In this document: piece by piece, positions 1 through 8,611 of the stretch
Layout of the letters: the number at the start of each line of letters is the position of its first letter
Numbering within the stretch: the first letter of the stretch is position 1
Assembly (NCBI RefSeq): GCF_021166585.1
Contig: NZ_JAJOZE010000014.1
Coordinates: 33,354 to 97,353, forward strand
DNA length: 64,000 bases
Source of the DNA: Metabacillus kandeliae
GTDB taxonomy: Bacteria > Bacillota > Bacilli > Bacillales > Bacillaceae
Reading direction: 5' to 3'
The notes under the pieces: model-generated
Databases searched by the model: none
Told to the model about the DNA's origin: nothing
Seen by the model: only the letters and a program-made list of their open reading frames with translations
Program-made: the position numbers and the translations under genes

Positions 1-1
1 G

Positions 2-55
2 GAATCACTTGATTGGGCAAAGGAAACCATTGAAGGCATCCTGCCTCCAAAATAA
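2..55 (+). CDS. C-terminal end of a sugar ABC transporter solute-binding protein (partial)
   Basis: Only the last 17 codons and a TAA stop are in the window; they read ESLDWAKETIEGILPPK. The tail alone carries no diagnostic motif. The call rests on context: the next two genes are sugar ABC permeases, and in this operon type the extracellular binding lipoprotein is the gene just upstream. Confidence is moderate for being the end of a gene and lower for its identity. Confidence 0.55.
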   Translation, partial: ESLDWAKETIEGILPPK

Positions 56-76
56 TAATTTGCTGAAAAAAATTCC

Positions 77-106
77 ATCTCCTCTTGGCAGCAAGCAAGA
101 GGAGAT
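77..106 (+). other. Intercistronic hairpin
   Basis: An 11-bp perfect inverted repeat (arms 77-87 and 96-106, ATCTCCTCTTG / CAAGAGGAGAT) lies between the binding-protein tail and the first permease. No T-run follows, so it is more likely a partial terminator or 3' stability structure. Such structures let binding-protein mRNA outnumber permease mRNA in ABC operons. Confidence 0.6.
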
Positions 107-130
107 TTCCATTAGAGAGGAGGCAATATC

Positions 131-1021
131 ATGAAAATACGGCATGGGGCGCTGTCTGCTATGTTCTTTATGCCTGCCGGGCTGTTTATGCTGATTTTTT
201 TGGTCTATCCGATTTTTCTTTTAGTGAAAAACAGCTTCTTTCAGGCTGATTTGCTTAACCCTGCCGCCGCAAAGTTTGTCGGATTGGCAAACTATACGGC
301 AACTCTTTCTTCTTCAAGATTTCTTGCCGCGCTTTGGAATACCGTCGTTTATATTTTCTTTGCAGTCGGGGCTGAATTTTTGATCGGACTCATTCTTGCT
401 CTTTTATTGAGCAGTGCCTTTAAAGGGAGCCAGCTGATCAGGACGGTGCTGTTAAGCCCGCTGATGATTGCACCGCTTGTTTCAGGGCTGATCTGGAAAT
501 TTATGCTGAATGATCAGTTCGGCATCATCAACTGGACCTTATACAAAATCGGCATCCTCAGAAGCCCGCATCAAATTCTGTGGCTATCGGATTCCAGGTT
601 TTCCATCTTTTCAACGATCATGGCAGATATATGGCTTACAACTCCGTTCATGATGCTTGTTCTCCTCGCTGGCATACAGGGAATATCCAAAAGTTTGTAT
701 GAAGCAGCGGAAATTGATGGAGCCAGCAAGTGGGAAAAGTTCAGGTATATTACGGTGCCTGCCCTCATGCCGGTAGCTTCTGTTGCCCTCTTGATCCGGA
801 TTATTGATGCTGCGAGAACGTTTGATATCGTATGGGTTCTCACACAGGGAGGGCCTGGATTTTCTTCCGAGGTACTCAGCACTTATATGTACAAAACCCT
901 GACGCGCTATGGCCAAGTCGGCCAATCCAGTGCCATGGCTGTCATATTTATTGTTCTCCTCCTTTTGATCAGCGCTTTCTTTGTAACAAAAATTTGGTCT
1001 CCGCAGAAAAAACATGCTTAA
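131..1021 (+). CDS. Carbohydrate ABC transporter permease, MalF/UgpA type
   Basis: This 296-residue integral membrane protein has about six hydrophobic segments. Its inner-membrane-component (EAA) loop reads EAAEIDGASKWEKF near residue 195, where the cytoplasmic ATPase docks. The length fits CUT1-family sugar permeases. It starts with ATG after GAGAGGAGG. It forms the heterodimeric channel with the next gene. No ATPase gene is nearby; CUT1 systems in Bacillaceae commonly share an MsmX-type ATPase encoded elsewhere. The sugar cannot be told from sequence. Confidence 0.9.
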   Translation: MKIRHGALSAMFFMPAGLFMLIFLVYPIFLLVKNSFFQADLLNPAAAKFVGLANYTATLSSSRFLAALWNTVVYIFFAVGAEFLIGLILALLLSSAFKGSQLIRTVLLSPLMIAPLVSGLIWKFMLNDQFGIINWTLYKIGILRSPHQILWLSDSRFSIFSTIMADIWLTTPFMMLVLLAGIQGISKSLYEAAEIDGASKWEKFRYITVPALMPVASVALLIRIIDAARTFDIVWVLTQGGPGFSSEVLSTYMYKTLTRYGQVGQSSAMAVIFIVLLLLISAFFVTKIWSPQKKHA

Positions 1022-1048
1022 TCTTTTAACCGAATCGAGGTGGGATAA

Positions 1049-1939
1049 ATGCCTGAAATGCATATAGAAAAAGCAGCTGTGCAAAAGCAAGCAACTGTCC
1101 TTTTGGGAGCGAAGGCAAAGAAAAAAATATGGATGGGTTTTATTATTCTCCTGACCTGTGCCATTGCTCTTTTATTTCTAGGTCCTTATCTGTATCTTCT
1201 GCTGACTTCCTTAAAGCCTTCAGCTGAAGCGGTAAGTGCTCCGCCATCCTTCTGGCCAAGCCGATTTTCATTTGAAAACTATGAGAATATGGTGGATACA
1301 CTTCCGATTGGAAAATACTTTTTGAACAGTCTGGTAACGGCGGGGGCGAGCATGCTGGTCAGTGTTTTTTTAGGAGCCATGGCTGCCTACGGACTGACCC
1401 GCTTCTCCTCAGCAGCAGGCGGCTATTTTTTGTTATTTACACTGCTGATCAGAATGGTGCCTATGATCAGCATTGCGATTCCTATTTATATGATTGTGAA
1501 AGATACAGGCCTGATCGACACGCAGCTTGCTTTAATTCTTGTGTACACGGCCATTAATGTGCCATTCGCCATTTGGCTTTTGATGGGGTTTTTTGATTCC
1601 ATTCCAAAGGAATACGACGAGGCTGCCAGAGTCGACGGCTGCGGATGGTTCGGCTGCTTTATCAGGGTCATTCTGCCTGTATCTCTTCCAGGGCTCGCTG
1701 CGACAGCCATTTTCACCTTCATGCTCGCCTGGAATGACTTTCTGTTGTCCCTGCTGATTACCAGTACAAACGCGAAAACAGCAACTGTCGGAATATCTGA
1801 ATTTTTGACAGCTTACAATCTGGATTTGGGACCGATGACGGCGGCAGCTGTTTCATTCAGCCTTCCGGTTATGATCTTCTCCTTTTTTGTACAGCGGTAT
1901 ATTGTGAGCGGGATGACGCTTGGGGCTGTGAAGGAATAG
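1049..1939 (+). CDS. Carbohydrate ABC transporter permease, MalG/UgpE type
   Basis: This 296-residue membrane protein is the second permease half. It has an N-terminal membrane segment around residues 25-50 and the EAA loop EYDEAARVDGCGWFGCF near residue 190. The gene begins 27 bp after the previous stop with a GAGGTGG ribosome binding site, so the two are co-transcribed. It should pair with the MalF-type protein and an external ATPase. The downstream histidine kinase/AraC regulator pair probably senses the same or a related carbohydrate. Confidence 0.9.
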   Translation: MPEMHIEKAAVQKQATVLLGAKAKKKIWMGFIILLTCAIALLFLGPYLYLLLTSLKPSAEAVSAPPSFWPSRFSFENYENMVDTLPIGKYFLNSLVTAGASMLVSVFLGAMAAYGLTRFSSAAGGYFLLFTLLIRMVPMISIAIPIYMIVKDTGLIDTQLALILVYTAINVPFAIWLLMGFFDSIPKEYDEAARVDGCGWFGCFIRVILPVSLPGLAATAIFTFMLAWNDFLLSLLITSTNAKTATVGISEFLTAYNLDLGPMTAAAVSFSLPVMIFSFFVQRYIVSGMTLGAVKE

Positions 1940-2027
1940 CTGGATAAGAAGATTTTAAGCATTTTGTAGGATAAATGAGATGCAGAAAGAATAGGTAATA
2001 TAATGACAACGAACCAGGGTGAAAACG

Positions 2028-3755
2028 ATGAAAATGCTGATACGCATGCCGAACTATTCGATCAAGCAAAAAATTATGCTCCTGGCCCTATTCTCTGCGC
2101 TCATTCCGCTTTTAGTTATTGGACCATTCACCTTTTTGTATTTTAATAAAATTGTAGAAAACAAAGTCAGTACATCTGTTACAAATCTCCTCGATATTAC
2201 CGATTGGAATATCAATATGTTTGCCGGGGATCTGGAGGATATATCAAATATCATTTTCCTTTCAAATGACATTGAAGGGTATTTGACCTACCGCAGGCAG
2301 GATGCACGGCTGTACCAGCTTGAAACCTTGTCCCGAAACACCCTCAACAGCATAACGGTTGTCAATAAACCCTATATCAATTCCATATTCATTGGAAACA
2401 GATATCACAGCTTTGTCAAAGTCAACAGAGGAGAAGCCAATTTAGCTGGTGACAGGTACAAATTACTTAGGGAATCAGAAATATTCCCCAAGCTGATGAA
2501 CAGTGCCTGGGAAGGGAAATGGTTCTACGAAACTGACACCGGACTGACAGGCAATAAAGAAACGCCATTGCTATTTGGCAGAGTGATCCGCGATCTCAGT
2601 ACAAACGAGCCGCTCGGGGTGCTGTTAATCAGCATTAACCATCAGGTTTTTCAAAACATGTTTAATGATATCCAGTTCCCCGGCAGCATTGTTATTTATG
2701 ATGGAAGGTCGCAAGTCTATACAAAAGGGAGCAAAAAGGTAGTTGAGGATCCTCTCTTAATTAAAAGAATAGAAGATTCTCATGTGAAAGGGGCAGATAC
2801 TGCCGTAATCCAGGGGAAAAAATATATTGTCAATTACCATACTAACAAAAAAACCGGATGGAAAATTGTCAGTATGATCCCTTATCAGAACCTTGTTAAA
2901 GAAATTGACCAAGTTCGGGCAGTGGTCATCTCCTTATTGGCTGGCTCACTATTAATCTCATTAACGATTGCGGTTTTTATCTCAAGAAGGATTACACGTG
3001 AGCTTGGCTTACTGAGACAGGTAACAGAGAGAATGGAGAGAAGGCACCCCATCCAGGGGATTTTATTTAATACTAATGGAGAGATAGGAAAGATCGGCAG
3101 CCGCTTTGTAGAGCTCTACAACCGAAACAACGAACTTTCTGAAAAGCTGTTCCTCTCAGAGGTCAAGGAAAAGGAAGCGGAGCTAAAAGCACTTCAGAGC
3201 CATATCAATCCTCACTTTCTGTATAACACCTTAAATTCAATTTATTGGATGGCTGAGAAATCCAATGCGAAAGCCATTGCTAAAATGGCCATTAGTCTGT
3301 CAAAAATTTTCAGGCTTACCTTAAATGATGGGAACCCCATTACAACCGTTCAAAATGAACTGACACAGGTTGAAAGCTACCTGCAAATTCAAAACATTCG
3401 TTTTGACCAAAAAATTAACTATCAATTTCTAATCGATGAAGAGATCCTGCAGGAGAAAATTATTAAACTGCTTCTGCAGCCAATTGTAGAAAACGCCGCA
3501 TACCACGGGCTTGAGCCTGAAAACGGGAGAGGACACATTTTAATTGAAGGGATAAAAAGAGGAGATCAGCTTATATTTTTCATATCAGATGATGGAAAAG
3601 GGTTTGATACAAAAAGCAAGCAAAAGAAAGGCTATGGTCTTCGAAATATAGATGAACGATTAAAATTAAAATACGGAAACCAGTTCGGACTTTCCATTGT
3701 CAGTGAACCAAATAAAGGAACAACAGTTATTTTAAAAGCAGGTCTTCACAAATGA
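2028..3755 (+). CDS. Sensor histidine kinase, YesM (LytS-like) family
   Basis: The protein has an N-terminal membrane segment (about residues 15-40), an extracytoplasmic sensing region to about residue 295, a second membrane segment, a HAMP linker, a His_kinase domain with SHINPHFLYNTLNS (phosphorylated His at residue 396) and a C-terminal HATPase domain (DDGKGFDTKS, GLRNIDERL). This is the YesM type that partners AraC-type regulators beside sugar ABC operons. I chose ATG 2028 because AGGGTG (2016-2021) lies at good spacing. An in-frame GTG at 2019 overlaps that motif and is less likely. It probably autophosphorylates in response to extracellular carbohydrate and passes phosphate to the next gene product. 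Confidence 0.9.
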   Translation: MKMLIRMPNYSIKQKIMLLALFSALIPLLVIGPFTFLYFNKIVENKVSTSVTNLLDITDWNINMFAGDLEDISNIIFLSNDIEGYLTYRRQDARLYQLETLSRNTLNSITVVNKPYINSIFIGNRYHSFVKVNRGEANLAGDRYKLLRESEIFPKLMNSAWEGKWFYETDTGLTGNKETPLLFGRVIRDLSTNEPLGVLLISINHQVFQNMFNDIQFPGSIVIYDGRSQVYTKGSKKVVEDPLLIKRIEDSHVKGADTAVIQGKKYIVNYHTNKKTGWKIVSMIPYQNLVKEIDQVRAVVISLLAGSLLISLTIAVFISRRITRELGLLRQVTERMERRHPIQGILFNTNGEIGKIGSRFVELYNRNNELSEKLFLSEVKEKEAELKALQSHINPHFLYNTLNSIYWMAEKSNAKAIAKMAISLSKIFRLTLNDGNPITTVQNELTQVESYLQIQNIRFDQKINYQFLIDEEILQEKIIKLLLQPIVENAAYHGLEPENGRGHILIEGIKRGDQLIFFISDDGKGFDTKSKQKKGYGLRNIDERLKLKYGNQFGLSIVSEPNKGTTVILKAGLHK

Positions 3756-3777
3756 GCAGGATAAAGGAGACAGCTGT

Positions 3778-5250
3778 ATGTACACATTATTCATTGCAGA
3801 TGATGAAAAAATTGTGATTGATGGTTTGACGCAAGCCATCGATTGGAACAAGCACGAAATAAATATTGTCGGAACAGCGCTGAATGGAAGCTGCGCTCTA
3901 AGTCAGATAAAGGACAAACACCCTGATATTGTGCTTGCTGACATTCGCATGCCCGGATTGTCCGGACTCGAATTGATCAGGGAAGCAAAAAAGGAAAATT
4001 TGAACACGGAATTTATCATTATCAGCGGGTATTCTGAATTCAGTTACGCTAAAGAAGCTCTTGAACTGGAGGCTGTTGATTACTTGGTAAAACCGATTGA
4101 AGCCGGTGATATTGTTTATTCAGTCAAAAAGGCAATTGGGAAGCTGGAGAAAAGAAGAGATAATAAACAATTAGACCTAAAGCTTGCCCGCTATGAGCGG
4201 GAATCAGAGAAGCAAAAACTTCAGGAAATCATGCTTGGCAATATACCATTTCACCATAAAATAAGCCTCCAAGAATACACGCCATATTATATTTTGGCTG
4301 GGCATACGATAGGAGAAGCTGATGAGCGGGAATCCCGTCTTTTGGAGATAGAGGAATGCCTTTATCAGAAGGGGAATGCCCTTTTCTTTTCAATAGGTGA
4401 TGGCAAATTTGCTATGCTGCTGAAGGACAGTGATCCTATTTTTGAATACGCTACTGTGGGGATTAGCCAGCTGTACACTTCAGCCGAGAATATTCACACA
4501 GCTTATTTGGAAGCGAAAGAAGCATTAGAAGTAGGGGTTTTCAGCGGGAGATCTGCAGTGAAATATGAAGAGATCCGAATAGAGGAGACAAAGGACGAAA
4601 GAAAAATCAGCCGGAAAATCGAAGCGTTTTTCGACAAACCAATACAGAATTTCTTTAAGGAAACAATGACGCTGATTAATGAAGTGATTGATGAATTCTA
4701 TTCTTCTAATATTTCCCCTCAAAGATCCAAGTATCTTTGCTTTAAGCTGGCCTCGCAATTTAGAAGAAAACTGTCTGATTACTTTGAGGGACAGCTGACT
4801 GGAGAAGAAGAGTATATCCTTTATAACAAAGTTGCCTCACTCCAATCCCTGAAGGAAGCAAAAGCATGGCTTTGCCAGCTTGTAGAAGAAGCAGAAGATT
4901 ATTCAAAGCAAAACAAAGTTTCTTATAATGAAAAGCTTATATTGGAAATCAAGGAGTATTTAAAAGAGCATTACCATGAGCCCATCGTTCTTGAAGAGCT
5001 CGGGAAAACTTTCTGCAAAAGCCCCGCTTACCTTTGTGCCCTTTTCTCTAAATCAGCTGGAACTACTATTTTTGAATATATTACTTCTATTCGAATGAAG
5101 GAAGCGAAAAAGTTATTGCGGACCACAAACTATAAAGTAACCCAAATAGGTGTTATGTCAGGCTACAATCATTCAAAATATTTTAACCAAGTATTTAAAA
5201 AGAACGAAGGAATAACGCCAAGCCAGTACCGGACCCGTCATTATCAATAA
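3778..5250 (+). CDS. Response regulator with AraC-type DNA-binding domain, YesN family
   Basis: This 490-residue protein has an N-terminal receiver domain (about 1-120; phosphoacceptor Asp55 in LADIRMPGLSG, switch Lys in YLVKPIEAGD) and a long central helical region. Two AraC/XylS helix-turn-helix motifs follow at about residues 385-488, the second ending KYFNQVFKKNEGITPSQYR. It starts 22 bp after the kinase gene with AAAGGAGACA upstream. It is the cognate transcription factor, most probably activating the sugar ABC operon upstream. Confidence 0.92.
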   Translation: MYTLFIADDEKIVIDGLTQAIDWNKHEINIVGTALNGSCALSQIKDKHPDIVLADIRMPGLSGLELIREAKKENLNTEFIIISGYSEFSYAKEALELEAVDYLVKPIEAGDIVYSVKKAIGKLEKRRDNKQLDLKLARYERESEKQKLQEIMLGNIPFHHKISLQEYTPYYILAGHTIGEADERESRLLEIEECLYQKGNALFFSIGDGKFAMLLKDSDPIFEYATVGISQLYTSAENIHTAYLEAKEALEVGVFSGRSAVKYEEIRIEETKDERKISRKIEAFFDKPIQNFFKETMTLINEVIDEFYSSNISPQRSKYLCFKLASQFRRKLSDYFEGQLTGEEEYILYNKVASLQSLKEAKAWLCQLVEEAEDYSKQNKVSYNEKLILEIKEYLKEHYHEPIVLEELGKTFCKSPAYLCALFSKSAGTTIFEYITSIRMKEAKKLLRTTNYKVTQIGVMSGYNHSKYFNQVFKKNEGITPSQYRTRHYQ

Positions 5251-5330
5251 GAAGGCCTGCCTGTGGAAAAGGGAGACTTAGCTTCAAGGGGCAGAATGGA
5301 TGCGTTCTGATATGAAGTCAGACGCACGCG

Positions 5331-5359
5331 TTGACATATCGGCAAAAACCGATTAGTAT
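5331..5359 (+). promoter_or_regulatory. SigA-type promoter with internal inverted repeat for the ArsR-like gene
   Basis: TTGACA (5331-5336), a 17-bp spacer and TAGTAT (5354-5359) form a near-consensus promoter. Inside the spacer, ATCGG (5338-5342) and CCGAT (5349-5353) form an inverted repeat that could be the operator for the encoded repressor. The expected start point (about 5366-5367) coincides with the ATG at 5367. Confidence 0.6.
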
Positions 5360-5366
5360 TAACCCT

Positions 5367-5684
5367 ATGAAAAATCAAGTTGAAATTTTTAAAGCATTGG
5401 CTAATGAAACAAGACTGGATATTTTAAAATGGCTGAAAGAGCCTGAAAAGCATTTCGACAAACCGTCTGCCCACTTATCCAAAAACATAGATGAAAAAGG
5501 CGGTGTCTGCGTAGGAGATATCCGGGAGAAGGCGAACCTGTCACAGTCCACCATCTCTCAATTTTGTTCCATGATGCAAAAGGCAGGACTCCTGCAATCA
5601 GAACGCCACGGAAAGTGGACGTACTACCGCAGAGATGAAGAAGCCATTCAAAAGCTTTCTGAATTTCTCGGTAAAGAGCTGTAA
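5367..5684 (+). CDS. ArsR-family winged-helix transcriptional regulator
   Basis: This 105-residue protein has an ArsR/SmtB fold. It opens VEIFKALANETRLDILKWL, has a recognition helix NLSQSTISQFCSMMQKAGLL and a beta-wing ERHGKWTYYRRD. About 20 extra residues lie between helices 2 and 3 (HFDKPSAHLSKNIDEKGG). I chose ATG 5367 because the family start fits there and the upstream TTG (5331) is the -35 element. No Shine-Dalgarno is seen. It probably represses itself and the two following DUF606 transporter genes. No CXC metal motif is visible; two single Cys (VCVGD, FCSM) are present, so the signal is unknown. Confidence 0.82.
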   Translation: MKNQVEIFKALANETRLDILKWLKEPEKHFDKPSAHLSKNIDEKGGVCVGDIREKANLSQSTISQFCSMMQKAGLLQSERHGKWTYYRRDEEAIQKLSEFLGKEL

Positions 5685-5719
5685 AACCATCTGCTGGTTT
5701 TTAGATAGATGGTTTTTTT
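5683..5719 (+). terminator. Rho-independent terminator after the ArsR-like gene
   Basis: AAAACCATCT (5683-5692) pairs with AGATGGTTTT (5707-5716), followed by more T residues. It overlaps the stop codon and separates the regulator from the transporter pair, at least partly. Confidence 0.75.
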
Positions 5720-5772
5720 ATTTTCAAATGTATCGATATTTCGCGATATATAAATATGAAAGGAAGTGCAGC

Positions 5773-6201
5773 ATGAAGATTATCATTTATCTCATACCCG
5801 TTATTGCCGGAATGTCGCTAAGCATTGAAGGCGCCATTTACGGTGAACTCGGAAAAACGATCGGGAAAATGGAAAGCAGCTTTTATAACTTTTTTGCCGG
5901 AACGATTATTATCGGACTCATTTGGCTCTTTTTTGGAAAAGGAAACCTTGGCTATACATTGAAGGCGCCAAAGTGGACGCTCCTTGGAGGACTCCTCGGC
6001 ACCATTTATTTAACTGTTCTTGTCATCAGCATTCCTTTAGTCGGCGTCGGCCTGTCAATGGTCACAGTCATCATCGGGCAAATGGTGATGAGCATGGTCA
6101 TCGAGCATTTCGGCTGGCTTGGAAGCGAGCCGGTGAAAATCAATAAAGAAAAAGTGACTGCTGTTCTGTTAATGGGACTGGCTTTAGCTTTTATCTTCTA
6201 G
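5773..6201 (+). CDS. YdcZ/DUF606 (DMT superfamily) membrane protein, first of a pair
   Basis: This 142-residue hydrophobic protein has about five membrane segments. It belongs to the DUF606 family within the drug/metabolite transporter superfamily (MSLSIEGAIYGELGK, VVGVGLSMVTVIIGQMVMS-like C-terminal half). I start it at ATG 5773 behind AAAGGAAG. Longer upstream reading frame runs back through the terminator and is not used. It sits directly before a homologous gene; such half-sized proteins usually act as heterodimers. The substrate is unknown. Confidence 0.82.
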   Translation: MKIIIYLIPVIAGMSLSIEGAIYGELGKTIGKMESSFYNFFAGTIIIGLIWLFFGKGNLGYTLKAPKWTLLGGLLGTIYLTVLVISIPLVGVGLSMVTVIIGQMVMSMVIEHFGWLGSEPVKINKEKVTAVLLMGLALAFIF

Positions 6202-6214
6202 GAGGGACGTCACA

Positions 6215-6670
6215 ATGGGATCTGCCATGATCATTTTCACACTGCTGGGCGGTGTGCTGCTCAGCGCCCAATCATCCATTAACGGCAAGTTCAGCCAAAA
6301 AGCAGGAACGATTGAAAGCACACTGCTGACCTTCTTCACAGGAATGCTGTTTCTAGCATTGCTCATCCTCTTTTTCGGGCAGGGAGACATCCTGAAAATT
6401 TTAGAAGTGCCGAAATGGCAGCTCAGTGCTGTCCTGTTCGGAGTCAGCTATTTATTTTTAACGATTCTGGCCGTACCAAGAATCGGAGTCACAGCAGCAA
6501 ACATATCCACCGTCATCGGCCAGCTTGCTGCCAGCATGATCATCGACCACTTCGGCCTGTTCGGCGGCATGCAGATCAACTTTGGATATAAGCGCTGGAT
6601 TGCACTTGTCCTGATGCTGCTTGCCCTGTACTTTGTATTTAAAGGGAAAAAGAAGCAGTCGCGTCAATAA
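6215..6670 (+). CDS. YdcZ/DUF606 (DMT superfamily) membrane protein, second of a pair
   Basis: The 151-residue product is homologous to the preceding protein (SSINGKFSQKAGTIEST, NISTVIGQLAASMIIDHFG) and has five predicted membrane segments. The gene starts 13 bp downstream with TAGGAGGGACG before ATG. The two likely form one heteromeric permease controlled by the ArsR-like regulator upstream. The substrate cannot be inferred. Confidence 0.85.
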   Translation: MGSAMIIFTLLGGVLLSAQSSINGKFSQKAGTIESTLLTFFTGMLFLALLILFFGQGDILKILEVPKWQLSAVLFGVSYLFLTILAVPRIGVTAANISTVIGQLAASMIIDHFGLFGGMQINFGYKRWIALVLMLLALYFVFKGKKKQSRQ

Positions 6671-6674
6671 TGGG

Positions 6675-6704
6675 AGAGCCTCTTTTGCAGGGGCTCTTTG
6701 TTTT
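6675..6704 (+). terminator. Rho-independent terminator after the DUF606 pair
   Basis: AGAGCC (6675-6680) pairs with GGCTCT (6692-6697) and is followed by TTGTTTT. Confidence 0.75.
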
Positions 6705-6706
6705 AA

Positions 6707-6766
6707 ATCGGCAAGCTTTTGAATATATCAGCGAACTCATCAATATACCGGCGACCTCTTTCTCGG
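6707..6766. repeat. Degenerate 20-nt tandem array (array E, 3 units)
   Basis: Cores ATCGGC (6707), ATCAGC (6727) and ACCGGC (6747) recur at exactly 20-nt spacing in diverged sequence, directly after a terminator. The cores match those of the longer array at 36361. From 6767 to about 6920 nothing else is recognisable. Confidence 0.6.
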
Positions 6767-6944
6767 CAGGGGGAATCCGGCACTTTTGTTAACTAAAAGC
6801 CGTGTTTGAATGTCGTACACGACGTTACTTTATGAACCTGGTTTCTCCAGATGGTTCCATTATCCCGAAATTAACAGCAGCTAAATTCAGGAATGGATAT
6901 ACCGCCCAAGCAGGTAAAATTGCACATTTAAGAATCCTTCAATC

Positions 6945-6972
6945 TGTTATAATTGTAATGTATACGCTTACA
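6945..6972 (+). promoter_or_regulatory. Promoter with CcpA (cre) site for the GlcNAc PTS gene
   Basis: An extended -10 element TGTTATAAT ends at 6953 (TATAAT 6948-6953) with no good -35. Just downstream, 6959-6972 reads on the minus strand TGTAAGCGTATACA, matching the cre consensus TGWAARCGYTWNCW at 13 of 14 positions. A cre at the start point predicts direct CcpA repression by preferred sugars. Confidence 0.7.
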
Positions 6973-6999
6973 AAGACTAGTAGAATTGGGGGAATCTTC

Positions 7000-8481
7000 A
7001 TGATGAGTTATCTGCAAAGAATGGGCCGCTCGCTGATGCTGCCTGTTGCTGTGCTTCCGGTTGCCGCTATTTTGATGGGGCTTGGGCACTGGATTGATCC
7101 TTCCGGATGGGGTGCTGGGAATGTTTATGCCGCTTTCCTGATAAAAGCAGGCGGCTCTATTTTGGATCATATTCCGATTTTATTTGCTGTTGGAATTGCG
7201 CTTGGTATGGCCAAGGAGCGTGACGGGGCTGCTGCGCTCAGCGGGCTTGTGGCTTTTTTGGTTATCACCACACTGCTTTCAAGTGATTCTGTAGCATTGC
7301 TACAAGGTGTGTCAGATCCGGCAAAAGTGAATCCTGCTTTTGGAAAGATTGATAATGCATTTATTGGAATTATTTCCGGTCTTATTGCTTCTGTTATGTA
7401 TAACCGCTTCAGCCATGTGAAGCTGATTGATGCGCTTGCCTTTTTCAGCGGGAAGCGGCTTGCGCCGATTATGTCGGCTGCAGCGATGCTTGTTGTTTCA
7501 CTTATTTTCCTATTTGTATGGCCTGTTGTGTATTCAGGGCTTGTTTCGTTTGGAACGGCCATTTCAAGCCTGGGCTTTGTCGGCGCAGGGATATATGGAT
7601 TTTTTAACCGTCTCCTTATCCCGCTCGGTTTGCATCATGCACTGAATGCAGTATTCTGGTTTGATGTGGCCGGCATTAATGATATCGGCAATTTCTGGGC
7701 TGGCAAAGGAACAAAGGGCATTACAGGGATGTACCAGGCAGGCTTTTTCCCTGTCATGATGTTTGGTCTTCCGGCAGCAGGCCTTGCCATTTACCATGCT
7801 GCGAAAGCGAACCGCAAGAAAGAGATTGCCTCGCTTATGCTTGCAGCGGGCGTTGCTGCCTTTGTAACAGGTGTAACAGAGCCGCTGGAATTTGCTTTTA
7901 TGTTTGCAGCACCGCCGCTGTTTTTGCTGCATGCTGTTTTAACTGGTCTTTCGCTTGCGATCGCCTCCTTTTTCCATTGGACGGCAGGGTTCAGCTTCAG
8001 TGCCGGCTTGATTGACTTTTTGCTGAGCTTAAAGCTTCCGCTTGTGAATATGCCGTTTATGCTGATGGTGCAGGGCTTGGTTTTTGCAGTGATTTATTAC
8101 ACGCTGTTCCGTTTCATGATCAGCAAATTCAACCTCATGACACCTGGCCGTGAAGATGACAGCATTGCTGCCGGCGATGGAATCATCGCAGGCAGGGAAG
8201 TGGCAGCGGGAAATGCTGTTGCGAAGAAAGACAAATTTTCAGCAATGGCTGGTGAAATTTATCAAGGGCTTGGCGGTAACGCAAACGTTGTGTCCATTGA
8301 CAACTGTGTGACACGCCTTCGCATTGAAGTAAAAGATATGAACGCAGTGGACCAGGCAAGAATTAAAGCAACAGGCGTGCCTGGCATCAACATTGTAGGG
8401 CCGCGCAATATCCAGGTGATTGTCGGAACGTCCGTCCAGTTTGTAGCAGATGAAATGATTAAAATCAGAAGCATATCTTAA
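7000..8481 (+). CDS. nagP: PTS transporter EIICB, N-acetylglucosamine-specific (NagP-like)
   Basis: This 493-residue protein has an N-terminal EIIC domain of the glucose/GlcNAc family (MSYLQRMGRSLMLPVAVLP; about residues 1-385, ten or so membrane segments, including TGVTEPLEFAFMF). A linker and a C-terminal EIIB domain follow, with the phosphorylated Cys in SIDNCVTRLR. No EIIA domain is present, as in B. subtilis NagP. It imports GlcNAc as GlcNAc-6-phosphate. ATG 7000 follows GGGGGAA; an ATG at 7003 is equivalent. Long upstream reading frame crosses the promoter and is not coding. nagA-nagB-nagR lies 11 kb downstream and completes the pathway. Glucose specificity cannot be excluded from sequence alone. 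Confidence 0.88.
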   Translation: MMSYLQRMGRSLMLPVAVLPVAAILMGLGHWIDPSGWGAGNVYAAFLIKAGGSILDHIPILFAVGIALGMAKERDGAAALSGLVAFLVITTLLSSDSVALLQGVSDPAKVNPAFGKIDNAFIGIISGLIASVMYNRFSHVKLIDALAFFSGKRLAPIMSAAAMLVVSLIFLFVWPVVYSGLVSFGTAISSLGFVGAGIYGFFNRLLIPLGLHHALNAVFWFDVAGINDIGNFWAGKGTKGITGMYQAGFFPVMMFGLPAAGLAIYHAAKANRKKEIASLMLAAGVAAFVTGVTEPLEFAFMFAAPPLFLLHAVLTGLSLAIASFFHWTAGFSFSAGLIDFLLSLKLPLVNMPFMLMVQGLVFAVIYYTLFRFMISKFNLMTPGREDDSIAAGDGIIAGREVAAGNAVAKKDKFSAMAGEIYQGLGGNANVVSIDNCVTRLRIEVKDMNAVDQARIKATGVPGINIVGPRNIQVIVGTSVQFVADEMIKIRSIS

Positions 8482-8487
8482 GAATCA

Positions 8488-8513
8488 AGGGAAGCCAAGC
8501 GGCTTCCCTTTTT
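8488..8513 (+). terminator. Rho-independent terminator after nagP
   Basis: AGGGAAGCC (8488-8496) pairs perfectly with GGCTTCCCT (8501-8509) around AAGC and is followed by a T-run. Confidence 0.88.
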
Positions 8514-8611
8514 CGTTCCCGTTAAAGGGATACTGCCCAAACAGATCGTTTTCTCCTGCATATCTTATCAGCAGACGCCAGTACCGAAATCATTTTGCCG
8601 GGAGGAAAAAC

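Noticed and set aside
6802..6999. N-terminal extension of the PTS protein
   Set aside because: The extension crosses the promoter and cre site, lacks a ribosome site and does not resemble the EIIC N-terminus, which begins at 7000.
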